A DNA stretch of 64,000 nucleotides from Rhodospirillales bacterium. GTDB lineage: Bacteria > Pseudomonadota > Alphaproteobacteria > ATCC43930 > CGMCC-115725. The position numbers and the translations under genes were made by a program. Below the pieces are notes generated by a model. That model was not told the DNA's origin, searched no databases, and saw only the letters and a program-made list of their open reading frames with translations. Below, piece by piece: positions 26,145-34,814 of this stretch. Position 1 is the first letter of the stretch. Each line of letters starts with the position of its first letter. The stretch spans positions 1-64,000 of the forward strand of contig JAQGIC010000037.1 in assembly GCA_028288725.1 (NCBI GenBank), given 5' to 3'.

Positions 26145-26976
26145 TCGAAAGTCCCCAATGTGTCACGACCAGGGTGGCGATCAGGATCGCAAGCTCGGTC
26201 GTGGTCTGTCCGATCGGTCCATGCGCCAGCTCGTAGTCGGCGGGACCGAGCCCCATGATGGTGAGGCGCGTCAGGTTGATGAGGATGACCGCGAGTGCGA
26301 CCAGCAGGGCCGCCGCCAGATCCCGTCGCTCGAAATGCGGGCGCAGCCAGCGGGTCAGGACCAGCCAGGTCAAGAGCGCCAGCGAGATATTGGCGAAGGA
26401 TGAGCAACTCATCAGCACGGCCAGCACCATGCCCTGGTCGGTTTCGATCAGGTTGCCGGTGACGACCGAAGAATGGCCCAGCAGGCCCAGCGTCGTGCGG
26501 GCCAGCACCGCATCGATATGCAGCAGCCAGGGCGACAGCATCTTCATGGCGGTCGCGACCCACAGTTCGCGTGCGCCGGCGGCGATGAAGATGAGGACGC
26601 CGGCGCGATAGTGGATGTCGCGCGGCCGGCGCAGGATTTCCCAGATGCCGAGCGCCACGACCGCCATCGCTGAAAAGCCGCTGCTCGGCACCGTCACGCC
26701 GACGGCATAGAGCAACAGCGCCAGCACGTCCCAGCGGTCGATCGGCCGTTCGGCCGTGGCCCGCGAGCCCAGCACCACCGCGCCCAGCAAAGCCAGATAG
26801 ACCGGCCAGCCGCTGCCCAATCCGCCGCTGAGCGCGCCGACGACGCCCCATTCGTCGATGGCCTCGATTGCCGGCCGCACCAGCGCGTTGGCGATGCCGA
26901 TCGCCATCAGAGCCACCATCAACCGGGGGCGGCCGAATGCCGGGAAGGATGGGGTGAAGGCGAGGCTGCGAGCCAT
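26047..26976 (-). CDS. Exosortase/archaeosortase-family membrane protein
   Basis: 309 residues from the ATG at 26976; the ORF-track start adds 46 unlikely residues. Seven or more TM segments. The transpeptidase-like triad of the exosortase family can be read in order: Cys in LMSCSSFANISLALLTW, Arg in LINLTRLTIM, His in YELAHGPIGQTT. The motif variants differ from classic XrtA (ACSGLR). Exosortases process proteins bearing a C-terminal PEP-type sorting signal and are linked to exopolysaccharide loci. No canonical PEP-CTERM target lies in the window, so it is an orphan here. The last about 35 residues overlap the companion ORF and look like run-on sequence. Confidence 0.78.
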   Translation of the reverse strand: MARSLAFTPSFPAFGRPRLMVALMAIGIANALVRPAIEAIDEWGVVGALSGGLGSGWPVYLALLGAVVLGSRATAERPIDRWDVLALLLYAVGVTVPSSGFSAMAVVALGIWEILRRPRDIHYRAGVLIFIAAGARELWVATAMKMLSPWLLHIDAVLARTTLGLLGHSSVVTGNLIETDQGMVLAVLMSCSSFANISLALLTWLVLTRWLRPHFERRDLAAALLVALAVILINLTRLTIMGLGPADYELAHGPIGQTTTELAILIATLVVTHWGLSNGSAAHAAGARAAGVARGEPDGQDRPLQHPPG

Positions 26977-27170
26977 GGGATTTCCGACCCTGCGGGCGGC
27001 GTAATGCCGCCGAGATCCTCTGTCTAGCATAGTCGGTGCCAGGCCGCCCCATCGGATGCCCTTGACGCGGAATGTGTGACAGTTCGAAATGGACGAAGCT
27101 TCATCTTCGGGCAAGCAATCCCGGTCAATGCTTCCTATATGAAGACTGGTGGTATCGAGGAGAATCGATC

Positions 27171-27299
27171 ATGGGCTTCTTGGCGATCTTGATCAGCGGT
27201 ATCGGTCGGGCACTTGGCTGGCTTACGCCGGAACCGGCGGGCGAGCTTAAGCCGATTCCGATCCCGGTGCGCGATCAGCGGCCGCGCCGCCGCCGCTGA
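27171..27299 (+). CDS. Small 42-residue membrane-type peptide with basic tail
   Basis: ATG at 27171 with AGGAG 8 nt upstream; TGA at 27297-27299. Sequence: hydrophobic MGFLAILISGIGRALGWL, then TPEPAGELKPIPIPV, then an Arg-rich end QRPRRRR. The ORF-track version (27072) extends upstream without support. It is divergent from the exosortase gene and its stop abuts that of the AsmA gene. The good ribosome site and biased composition favour a real gene; function unknown. Confidence 0.6.
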   Translation: MGFLAILISGIGRALGWLTPEPAGELKPIPIPVRDQRPRRRR

Positions 27300-29324
27300 T
27301 CAGTGGTGGGCCGCCGGCGCGTTTTTGCGTGTCGGCACAGCATTTTTGGTGACCGTCGGTTTGCCGCTGACCGGCTTCGTTGGCGTCTTGGCGCCGGCCC
27401 CCACGTCCTGAAGCAGCGACTTGCAGTCGCTGTCCTCGCCCAGCCCCAGTTGAATCGTCGGAATCAGCGCGCCCAGCGGCGTCAGCAGCACGCCCAGTAC
27501 GGCGGCAGCGCCGCCCCGTTCGGCCAGAGCCGTCGGATCCGGCGCGATGCCCGGGCTCTTCAACGTCCCCTTGATATCGATCGGCGCCGGGATCGCGCCG
27601 ATGCTGAAGTGCTTCGGATCTGTCGTCAGCTGGTAATCGACCTGTTCCTGCGCCAGATCGATATGGCCCTTGCCGATCACGTTCGCCTCGGTCGTATCGA
27701 CCAGGAACAGCCGGCTCTGCAGATCGCCCTTGGCGAGGCCGGCATCGAAGATCATGCAGCGCACCGGCGCGCGGTTCGGCAAACCCAGCAGCGACAGCAG
27801 CGAATTGCCGAAATCGAGCCCGGCCAGATTGACCAGCAGCGCGCTGATGTCGCCGCCGGTCATGAACAGCTTCACGTCGCCATTGCCCTGGCCCAGCATC
27901 GCCGCCAGCGAATTGCCGGTCGTGTCGATCTTGATCTGCCCGCCGATCGTGCCGGCGCCCTCGAAAACGCCGGTCGATTTCATCAGCCGGCCGACATCGA
28001 CCTTGTGGAAATCCGCGTCGCCGACAAGATGGACCAGCGGTCCCTGGGCATCGAGCGTCAGGTTCAGCGCGATCTGGCCGGTACCGACGGCGAAACTCAA
28101 CGGGTGCAGACGGATTTGGCCGTTCTCGACCGACAGGTCGGCCGACAGATTGTCGATCGGCGTCGACTGGCTTTCGATCCGCTCGCCGCGATATTTCACC
28201 TCGATATCGGCCGAGCGCAGCTTCGGCAGATTGATCGGCGTGTCGGGCAGTAGCTTCGGACTGGCCTCGGCCTGCTTGCGTTCGGCCTGGTGCGTATCGT
28301 TCTTTGCGTCGGCCTTGCCCGGCGTGGCGCCGATGAAACCGGCGAGATCGGCCATCACCAGCTTGCGCGAGGTCAGATCGCCGGTGACCAGCGGCAGGTC
28401 GCCCTGGCGGATCTCGACGCCGATATCGCCATTCAAATCGCTGGCGCCGACGGTGCCGGCGAACTGGCGGAACAGGATCTTGGCGGCGCTGTAATCGAGC
28501 TTGCCGGTCAGGTGATAGGCGGGGGTCGGCGCCAAGGGGATGCCGGTCAGCGAATAGAGATCGGCCAGATCGCGGCCCCTCAGATCGAGCGTCACGTTGG
28601 CGCCGGCGAATTCCATCGGCCGTTCGACCGTGCCCTTCAGCGCCACATGGGTGCCGCCGTTCGACGCGGTCAGGTCGATCGGATAGGGCTTGGCCGGATC
28701 GCGTAGCGACAGGAGCGCGCCGCCGATGAACTTGCCGTCGACGGGCTGGTTGGCATAAGTGCCCTTGGCCTCGATCACGAGCGCCGCTTCGTCGCCCTTC
28801 GCCGGCTGGCGGGTCTCGACGTTCAGCGCGAAATCGGCCTGGGGCTTGCCTGCGACCACATGAATTTTACCGGCCGTGATGATCAGCGAGCCGATCTGGG
28901 GCGCCGGTTTGTCGGATTTCGGTGCGTTCGGATCGCCGAACTGCCAGTTGGCGGTACCGGACGGTGCCTGTGCCAGTGCGAAATTCGGGCGCTCGATCGC
29001 GATCTCCGGGATCAGGATGGGTCCGTGGAACAGGCTGCCGATATCGACCCGGACCGACAGGCGATCGATCGTGCCCATCGTCTTGTCGCCAGGGAAATTC
29101 TCGGGATTGGGGATGGTCACGCTGTCGAACACCAGCAGCGGCTGGCGGGCGAGGCGCACATCGAAATGCCCGATGGCGATCGGGCGGCCGAGAGCCGACG
29201 AGGCCTGCCGCTGGGCGAGGGGTCGCAGCCAGTTCCAGTCCCAGAAGAGAACCAGGATCACGATGATCAAGAGGGGAGTACCGAGCCCGATGGCCCAAAG
29301 CCGGAAGCGTCGCCTCGATGCCAT
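27300..29324 (-). CDS. AsmA-family protein
   Basis: 674 residues from the ATG at 29324, behind GGGAGGCGAGGC. One N-terminal TM helix (WAIGLGTPLLIIVILVLFW) is followed by a large periplasmic beta-rich AsmA/DUF748-like body with RQASSALGRPIAIGHFDVRLAR and the C-terminal AsmA region TGVFEGAGTIGGQIKIDTTGNSLAAMLGQGNGDVKL. AsmA-like proteins are bridge-type lipid transporters or envelope-homeostasis factors. It is transcribed alone on the minus strand; the C-terminus is rich in Ala, Pro and Lys. Confidence 0.85.
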   Translation of the reverse strand: MASRRRFRLWAIGLGTPLLIIVILVLFWDWNWLRPLAQRQASSALGRPIAIGHFDVRLARQPLLVFDSVTIPNPENFPGDKTMGTIDRLSVRVDIGSLFHGPILIPEIAIERPNFALAQAPSGTANWQFGDPNAPKSDKPAPQIGSLIITAGKIHVVAGKPQADFALNVETRQPAKGDEAALVIEAKGTYANQPVDGKFIGGALLSLRDPAKPYPIDLTASNGGTHVALKGTVERPMEFAGANVTLDLRGRDLADLYSLTGIPLAPTPAYHLTGKLDYSAAKILFRQFAGTVGASDLNGDIGVEIRQGDLPLVTGDLTSRKLVMADLAGFIGATPGKADAKNDTHQAERKQAEASPKLLPDTPINLPKLRSADIEVKYRGERIESQSTPIDNLSADLSVENGQIRLHPLSFAVGTGQIALNLTLDAQGPLVHLVGDADFHKVDVGRLMKSTGVFEGAGTIGGQIKIDTTGNSLAAMLGQGNGDVKLFMTGGDISALLVNLAGLDFGNSLLSLLGLPNRAPVRCMIFDAGLAKGDLQSRLFLVDTTEANVIGKGHIDLAQEQVDYQLTTDPKHFSIGAIPAPIDIKGTLKSPGIAPDPTALAERGGAAAVLGVLLTPLGALIPTIQLGLGEDSDCKSLLQDVGAGAKTPTKPVSGKPTVTKNAVPTRKNAPAAHH

Positions 29325-29464
29325 GCCTCGCCTCCCTCGGCTGATAATGGACAAGCCCATATAGCACTTTGCAGGTCACCAACAGCCAAAGGCGGCAACT
29401 GGATCCAGTTGCGCACGGACACCGATGTGACACAGTTGGACCTCGCGGCGAGGGAAGATTGATC

Positions 29465-29974
29465 GTGCAGACCGACCCGGTCGAGATTGAACGGAAATTC
29501 CTGGTAAACGGCCAGGCCTGGCGCGAGGGCGCTACGGGGGAGCCGATTTCCCAGGGCTATCTGCCGACCGCGGACAAATGCTCGGTTCGCATCCGGATCG
29601 TCGGGGCGCGGGCGTTTCTGACCGTCAAGGGGCCGCCGGTCGAGGGCGCGCGCGCCGAGTTCGAGTATCCGGTGCCGGTCGATCACGCGGCCTCGATGCT
29701 GCGTCAATTCTGCCAGGGCCGCATGATCGCGAAGCGACGCTACAGCCTGCGCCATGGCGGACGGATCTGGACCGTGGATGCGTTCGAGGGACCGCTCGCC
29801 GGCCTGCTGCTGGCCGAGGTCGAGCTCGACCATGTCGGGCAGGCGGTCGATCTGCCGCCCTGGCTGGGACGTGAGGTTACCGATGATCCGCGCTATCTGA
29901 ACAGCGCGCTCGCCGCGGCGCCGGCGCCGCCCGATGACGCGTGCGATGCCGATCGGAGCGGCCAACCCGTTTGA
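29465..29974 (+). CDS. CYTH-domain protein (triphosphatase-like)
   Basis: 169 residues from a GTG at 29465, preceded by AGGGAAG; the ORF-track start lies within the divergent promoter of the AsmA gene. CYTH signature EIERKFLV at the N-terminus, then RIRIVGARAFLTVKG, EFEYPVPVDHA, KRRYSLRHGGRIWTVDAFEG and LLLAEVELDH: alternating charged residues that line the tunnel of inorganic triphosphatase/adenylate cyclase type IV folds. No CHAD domain is attached. Probable cytoplasmic triphosphatase. Confidence 0.87.
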   Translation: MQTDPVEIERKFLVNGQAWREGATGEPISQGYLPTADKCSVRIRIVGARAFLTVKGPPVEGARAEFEYPVPVDHAASMLRQFCQGRMIAKRRYSLRHGGRIWTVDAFEGPLAGLLLAEVELDHVGQAVDLPPWLGREVTDDPRYLNSALAAAPAPPDDACDADRSGQPV

Positions 29975-30166
29975 GCGTCGGCCGGCCAGGCCGTAGCGCC
30001 CGGCCGCTCAATCGCTTCAGGACAATTCGTTCCCGGGAAAATCCTGGGCATCGGTGCCGGCGGCATGGAGCCTTGCCGGCCCCGGGGTGTTGAACAGACG
30101 CCCCACCCGCCAGACCAGCTCTGCAGTCTGCCGCAGAACGCCCTCTTTTCCCGCAGGAGCCCCTAC

Positions 30167-32305
30167 GTGACCGAGATCGTCAAACGGACCATTCGCGAAG
30201 GCCTGCCGCATCCGCGGGGTGCAACCTGGGACGGTGCCGGTACCAATTTTGCGCTGTTTTCCGCCAATGCGACCAAGGTCGAGGTCTGCCTGTTCGACGG
30301 TAGCGGCGCCCAGGAGCTGCAGCGCATCGAACTCCCCGAGTTCACCGACGAGATCTGGCACGGCTATCTGCCCGACGTGGCGCCGGGGCAGCTCTACGGC
30401 TACCGGGTCCATGGACCCTACGCGCCGGAGGAGGGCCACCGTTTCAACCCGAACAAGCTGCTGCTCGACCCCTATGCCCGGGCCCATGCCGGCAAGCTCG
30501 TGTGGAACGACGCCTGCTTCGGCTACACCATCGGCCATGACGAGGGCGACCTGTCGTTCGACGAGCGCGACAGCGCCGAATTCATGCCGAAATGCGTGGT
30601 GACCGACACGGCGTTCGACTGGCGCGAGAGCCGCAGCCCGCTGGTGCCGTGGGACCGCACGATCTTCTACGAGACCCACGTGCGCGGCTACACCATGCGC
30701 CATCCGGCCGTGCCGGAGGAACTGCGCGGCAGTTTCGCCGGCCTGGCGACGAAGGAGGTCATCCAGCATATCAAGGCGCTGGGCGTGACCTCGGTCGAAC
30801 TGCTGCCGGTCCATATGTTCGTCAATGACAGCCCCCTGCTCGACAAGGGGCTGACGAATTACTGGGGCTATAATTCGCTGGGCTTCTTCGCGCCCGATCC
30901 GCGCTACGCCGCCGACCCGCAGCGCAGCGTCGCCGAATTCAAGGATATGGTCTCGGCGCTGCACGATGCCGGGCTCGAGGTCATTCTGGACGTGGTCTAC
31001 AACCACACCGCCGAGGGCAACGAGCGCGGGCCGACCCTGTCGTTCAAGGGCATCGACAACGCGTCCTACTATCGCCTGATGCCGAAGGAAAAGCGCTTCT
31101 ACATCAACGATACCGGCACCGGGAACACGCTCAACATCAGCCAGCCGCGCGTCATCCAGATGGTGACCGACAGCCTGCGCTATTGGGTGAACGAGATGCA
31201 TGTCGACGGCTTCCGCTTCGACCTTGGCACGATCCTGGCGCGCGAGGTCAACGGCTTCGACAATCAGAGCGGGTTCCTGAAGGCCTGCGGCCAGGACCCG
31301 GTGCTGGGCGGGGTAAAGTTGATTGCCGAGCCGTGGGATTGCGGCCCGGGTGGCTATCAGGTCGGCGGATTTCCGCCGGGCTGGGCCGAATGGAACGACA
31401 AGTTCCGCGATACGGCGCGCGATTTCTGGCGGGGCGAGGCACCGGCGGCGACACTGACCCCACGGCTGTGCGCGTCGGGCGACATATTCAACCATCAGGG
31501 CCGCAAGCCCTGGGCCAGCGTCAATTTCATCACCGCGCACGATGGCTTCACGCTGAACGATATCGTGACCTACAACGACAAGCACAACGAGGCGAACGGC
31601 GAGGACAATAACGACGGCAGCGCCGACAATCGCTCGTGGAACTGCGGCGTCGAGGGGCCGACCGACGATCCCGAAGTCGTGGCGTTGCGCGACCGGCAGA
31701 TCCGCAATCTGCTGGCGACCCTGCTCTTGGCCCATGGCACGCCGATGCTGCTGGCCGGCGACGAATTCGGCCGGACCCAGCAGGGCAACAACAATGCCTA
31801 TTGCCAGGACAACGAGATCAGCTGGGTCGATTGGGGTTTCGGCGAGCGTGGTCGGGATCTGATCCATTTCGTCGAGCGCTTGACCGCGTTGCGCCGGAAC
31901 TTTCCGATCCTGCGCCGCCAGCGTTTCCTGACCGGCACGATGAACGAGGAGCTGGGCGTCAAGGACGTCACCTGGATCAACGCCTCGGGCATCGAGATGC
32001 CGGACGGGGATTGGGCCGACGAGACCATGCGCTGCTTCGGCATGCTGATGGACGGCCGCGCCCAGCCGACCGGCGTGCGCAAGCGCGGCGACGACCGCAC
32101 CCTGCTGGTGATCTTCAACAGCCACTATGATCTGGTGAATTTCTCCCTGCCGGAATCGGCCGGCCACGCGACCTGGACCCTGCTGATCGATACCAACGTG
32201 CCCGACCATCCGGGCGAGGAGGAGTTCGCGACCGGCGAGGCCTATCAGGTGACCGGACGCTCGGTCCTGGTCTTCGCGCTGGATTCGGACGAGCACACGC
32301 CGTAG
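30167..32305 (+). CDS. glgX: Glycogen debranching enzyme GlgX
   Basis: 712 residues from a GTG at 30167 with CAGGAG 7 nt upstream; the track's 34 extra residues lie in a poorly coding leader. N-terminal CBM48 (GLPHPRGATWDGAGTNFALFS) and GH13 catalytic domain with DVVYNHTAEG, the nucleophile region MHVDGFRFDLG, the acid/base region KLIAEPWDCG and ITAHDGFTLND. It hydrolyses alpha-1,6 branches of glycogen limit dextrin in the cytoplasm. No other glycogen gene is nearby, so it stands alone here. Confidence 0.93.
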   Translation: MTEIVKRTIREGLPHPRGATWDGAGTNFALFSANATKVEVCLFDGSGAQELQRIELPEFTDEIWHGYLPDVAPGQLYGYRVHGPYAPEEGHRFNPNKLLLDPYARAHAGKLVWNDACFGYTIGHDEGDLSFDERDSAEFMPKCVVTDTAFDWRESRSPLVPWDRTIFYETHVRGYTMRHPAVPEELRGSFAGLATKEVIQHIKALGVTSVELLPVHMFVNDSPLLDKGLTNYWGYNSLGFFAPDPRYAADPQRSVAEFKDMVSALHDAGLEVILDVVYNHTAEGNERGPTLSFKGIDNASYYRLMPKEKRFYINDTGTGNTLNISQPRVIQMVTDSLRYWVNEMHVDGFRFDLGTILAREVNGFDNQSGFLKACGQDPVLGGVKLIAEPWDCGPGGYQVGGFPPGWAEWNDKFRDTARDFWRGEAPAATLTPRLCASGDIFNHQGRKPWASVNFITAHDGFTLNDIVTYNDKHNEANGEDNNDGSADNRSWNCGVEGPTDDPEVVALRDRQIRNLLATLLLAHGTPMLLAGDEFGRTQQGNNNAYCQDNEISWVDWGFGERGRDLIHFVERLTALRRNFPILRRQRFLTGTMNEELGVKDVTWINASGIEMPDGDWADETMRCFGMLMDGRAQPTGVRKRGDDRTLLVIFNSHYDLVNFSLPESAGHATWTLLIDTNVPDHPGEEEFATGEAYQVTGRSVLVFALDSDEHTP

Positions 32306-32307
32306 GC

Positions 32308-33180
32308 CTACGTCAGCGCCGCCCAGAAATCTTCCGCCGCCGGGCTCTGCCGGGCCTTGGCGCGGAAGAGGCGGATCTCGACCGGCGCGTCCCATTCCGG
32401 GTCGCCGGCGCGCACCAGGACGGACCGTTCGAGATCGTCCGCGATCAGGCTCCGCGGCAGCCAGGCGATGCCGCGGCCGTCGAGCGCCATGGCGCGCAGC
32501 ACCGTCGCCAGATGCGAGGTGAAAACCGTGTCGAGCGGGGTTGCCGCCCCGGCGGCCCCGGCGATCCGGCCCAGTGCCGAGTCCGGGCTATAGGCCAGAT
32601 GCGGCACGGCTGCATCGCCCAACCGGAAGCGCGCCCGCCCGTCCGCCTCGGGCGCCGCGACCGGCATCAATACGTCGTCGCCGACCCGGAGCGATTTGAA
32701 CGGTCCGGCATCGAGCTGGCCGGCGAGCGCCGGATGATGGTGGCACAGCAGGAACTGCGCCTGGCCGGCCCGCATGATCTGCTCGCACGCCCGCATGGTG
32801 TCCGACACCAGATGGACCGGCCCCAGCCGCGTGCGCGCCTCGAGCGAGCGCAGCCAGACCGGAAAGAAGGTCAGCGACAGCACATGGGTCGCTGCAAAGC
32901 GTAGGCTGGCGGCCGCAGTGTCGGCGAACTGGCGGATCTCCTGGCATCCCTGCAGCAGCCGTCGCACCAGATCCTCGGCGATCGGCCGGAACCGCTCGCC
33001 GGCGGCGGTCGGCGTCACGCGATGGGTCGCCCGGTCGAACAGCGGGGCGCCGACCCACTCTTCCAGCGCGCGGATGCGCCGGCTGAACGCCGGCTGGGTC
33101 AGGTGACGGGTTTCCGCCGCGCGACTGAAATTGCCGGTGTCGACCAGGGCCAGAAAATCTTCGAGCCAGGAAAATTCCAT
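32308..33180 (-). CDS. LysR-family regulator divergent from D-tartrate dehydratase
   Basis: 290 residues. Winged-HTH at 1-60 (FLALVDTGNFSRAAETRHLTQPAFSRRIRALEEWVG), then a periplasmic-binding-like effector domain. It is divergent from the tartrate dehydratase gene with a 125-bp shared intergenic region that contains a dyad with T-N11-A geometry (33214-33233). Inference: tartrate or a related hydroxy acid is the co-inducer. Confidence 0.9.
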   Translation of the reverse strand: MEFSWLEDFLALVDTGNFSRAAETRHLTQPAFSRRIRALEEWVGAPLFDRATHRVTPTAAGERFRPIAEDLVRRLLQGCQEIRQFADTAAASLRFAATHVLSLTFFPVWLRSLEARTRLGPVHLVSDTMRACEQIMRAGQAQFLLCHHHPALAGQLDAGPFKSLRVGDDVLMPVAAPEADGRARFRLGDAAVPHLAYSPDSALGRIAGAAGAATPLDTVFTSHLATVLRAMALDGRGIAWLPRSLIADDLERSVLVRAGDPEWDAPVEIRLFRAKARQSPAAEDFWAALT

Positions 33181-33213
33181 GGGGTCAGAATTCCATCAGG
33201 CGATGCCGATCCG

Positions 33214-33233
33214 ACATTGAACGTTCCGAATGT
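33214..33233. promoter_or_regulatory. Candidate LysR operator (ACATT-N10-AATGT)
   Basis: Perfect 5-bp arms ACATT and AATGT around GAACGTTCCG, with the embedded T-N11-A typical of LysR-type recognition sites. It lies in the middle of the intergenic region between the lysR gene and the D-tartrate dehydratase gene. Confidence 0.55.
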
Positions 33234-33305
33234 GGCATTGGCCGCGAAGCCGCGTCCATCGCTATCGTCGCATAACGTCCAACGCCCACCGGCCGGAGAG
33301 AAGCC

Positions 33306-34472
33306 ATGCGGATCGTCGAGATCCGGGAGACGACCGCCTCGATCGCCTCCCCGATCGCCAATGCTTATATCGATTTTTCCAAGATGACCTGCTCGGTCGT
33401 GGCATTGATCACCGACGTGATCCGCGACGGCAGGCCGGTCGTCGGCTACGGCTTCAATTCGAACGGCCGCTATGGTGCCGGCGGGCTGCTGCGCGAGCGG
33501 TTCCTGCCCCGACTGACCGAGGCCGCACCCGACAGCCTGCTCGACGAGAGCCGCGACAATCTGGATCCATTCAAGATCTGGGACACGATGATGAAGAACG
33601 AGAAGCCGGGCGGGCACGGCGAGCGCTCGGTCGCGGTCGGCACGGTCGACATGGCGGTCTGGGATGCCGTCGCCAAGATCGAGGGCAAGCCGCTCTATCG
33701 CGTGCTGGCCGATCGATTCCGCGGCGGCGTCGCCGACGACAAGGTCTGGGTCTATGCCGCCGGCGGCTATTACTATCCGGGCAAGGATCTGACGGCACTC
33801 CAGGACGAGATGCGCAGCTATCGCGACCGGGGCTATCGCGTGGTCAAGATGAAGATCGGCGCGGCTCCGCTGGCCGAAGATCTGCGCCGGATCGATGCGG
33901 TGCTGGAGATCGTGGGCGAGGGCGCCAACCTGTGCGTCGATGCCAATGGCCGCTTCGATCTGGAGACCTCGATCGCCTATGCCGAGGCGCTGAAGCCCTA
34001 CGGCTTGTTCTGGTACGAGGAGGCGGGCGATCCGCTCGACTATGCGCTGCAGGCCGAACTCGCCAATCATTACGACCGGCCGATGGCGACGGGCGAGAAC
34101 CTGTTCTCGCACCAGGACGCGCGCAACCTGATCCGCCACGGCGGGATGCGGGCCGACCGCGATTTCCTGCAGTTCGACTGCGCGCTCAGCTACGGCTTGG
34201 TCGAATATCTGCGCACGCTCGATATGCTGGCCCGGAACGGCTGGTCGACCCGCCGGGTCGTGCCCCATGGCGGCCACCAGATGTCGCTCAACATCGCCGC
34301 CGGCCTGCATCTGGGCGGCAATGAATCCTATCCGGACGTCTTCAAACCGTTTGGCGGCTTTGCCGATGGCATCCGGGTCGAAGACAGCTACGTCGGGCTG
34401 CCCCAGGCACCGGGCATCGGCTTCGAGACCAAGGCGGAGCTATTCAAGGTGATGCGGGAATTGAGCCTGTAG
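33306..34472 (+). CDS. tarD: D(-)-tartrate dehydratase, enolase superfamily
   Basis: 388 residues, closely matching from memory the Bradyrhizobium TarD sequence: SPIANAYIDFSKMT, VVGYGFNSNGRYG, NEKPGGHGERSVAVGT, and the catalytic KMK motif in RVVKMKIGAAP. Metal ligands appear in CVDANGRFD, WYEEAGDP and ATGENLFSHQDA, and the partner base is the His in VPHGGHQMSLNIAAGL. It dehydrates D-tartrate to oxaloacetate. Ribosome site GGAGAG 6 nt before the ATG. The adjacent LysR gene is the likely regulator. No tartrate transporter is visible nearby. Confidence 0.9.
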   Translation: MRIVEIRETTASIASPIANAYIDFSKMTCSVVALITDVIRDGRPVVGYGFNSNGRYGAGGLLRERFLPRLTEAAPDSLLDESRDNLDPFKIWDTMMKNEKPGGHGERSVAVGTVDMAVWDAVAKIEGKPLYRVLADRFRGGVADDKVWVYAAGGYYYPGKDLTALQDEMRSYRDRGYRVVKMKIGAAPLAEDLRRIDAVLEIVGEGANLCVDANGRFDLETSIAYAEALKPYGLFWYEEAGDPLDYALQAELANHYDRPMATGENLFSHQDARNLIRHGGMRADRDFLQFDCALSYGLVEYLRTLDMLARNGWSTRRVVPHGGHQMSLNIAAGLHLGGNESYPDVFKPFGGFADGIRVEDSYVGLPQAPGIGFETKAELFKVMRELSL

Positions 34473-34579
34473 CGGGCCCCAAATTTCTGCCGGACCCAGG
34501 GATCTAAAACCGGGATGAGGAGTTGAAGTAGGCGGTCGCGAGATCGCCAACCAGTCAACACGCATTTCGGGGAACGACC

Positions 34580-34738
34580 ATGCCCTATGACCGGACCGAT
34601 CCCCGCGACGAATTGTCCGACGAACGGACGGAGCTGGCTACCGCCGCCGAGCCCGGGGAGGATGAGTTGGCGACCGCGCTCGCCGCGTTGTTCTCGATGT
34701 TCGGCGGCCAAGTGCTGGACAGCACACCGCGCGACTGA
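34580..34738 (+). CDS. Small acidic ORF of 52 residues, unknown function
   Basis: MPYDRTDPRDELSDERTELATAA, then a Glu/Asp-rich and Ala-rich helix ending SMFGGQVLDSTPRD. ATG at 34580 preceded by CGGGGAACGACC. Below the size cut-off of the ORF track. It is bounded by a clear intrinsic terminator 30 nt after its stop, which supports a real transcription unit. Cytoplasmic; no recognised domain. Confidence 0.55.
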   Translation: MPYDRTDPRDELSDERTELATAAEPGEDELATALAALFSMFGGQVLDSTPRD

Positions 34739-34768
34739 GGCACCGCGACACTCCCCGTGAAAAATAAG

Positions 34769-34792
34769 CCCCGCCCTTGTGGCGGGGTTTTG
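34769..34792 (+). terminator. Rho-independent terminator
   Basis: CCCCGCC, loop CTTGT, GGCGGGG, then TTTTG; preceded by an A-rich tract (AAAAATAAG), so it may also work weakly in the other direction. It ends the tarD/small-ORF transcription unit. Confidence 0.85.
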
Positions 34793-34814
34793 CTGTCGAC
34801 GCCTGGCGCGGCGG

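Noticed and set aside
30017-32395. 792-residue minus-strand ORF
   Set aside because: Antisense of glgX, whose GH13 motifs are clear.
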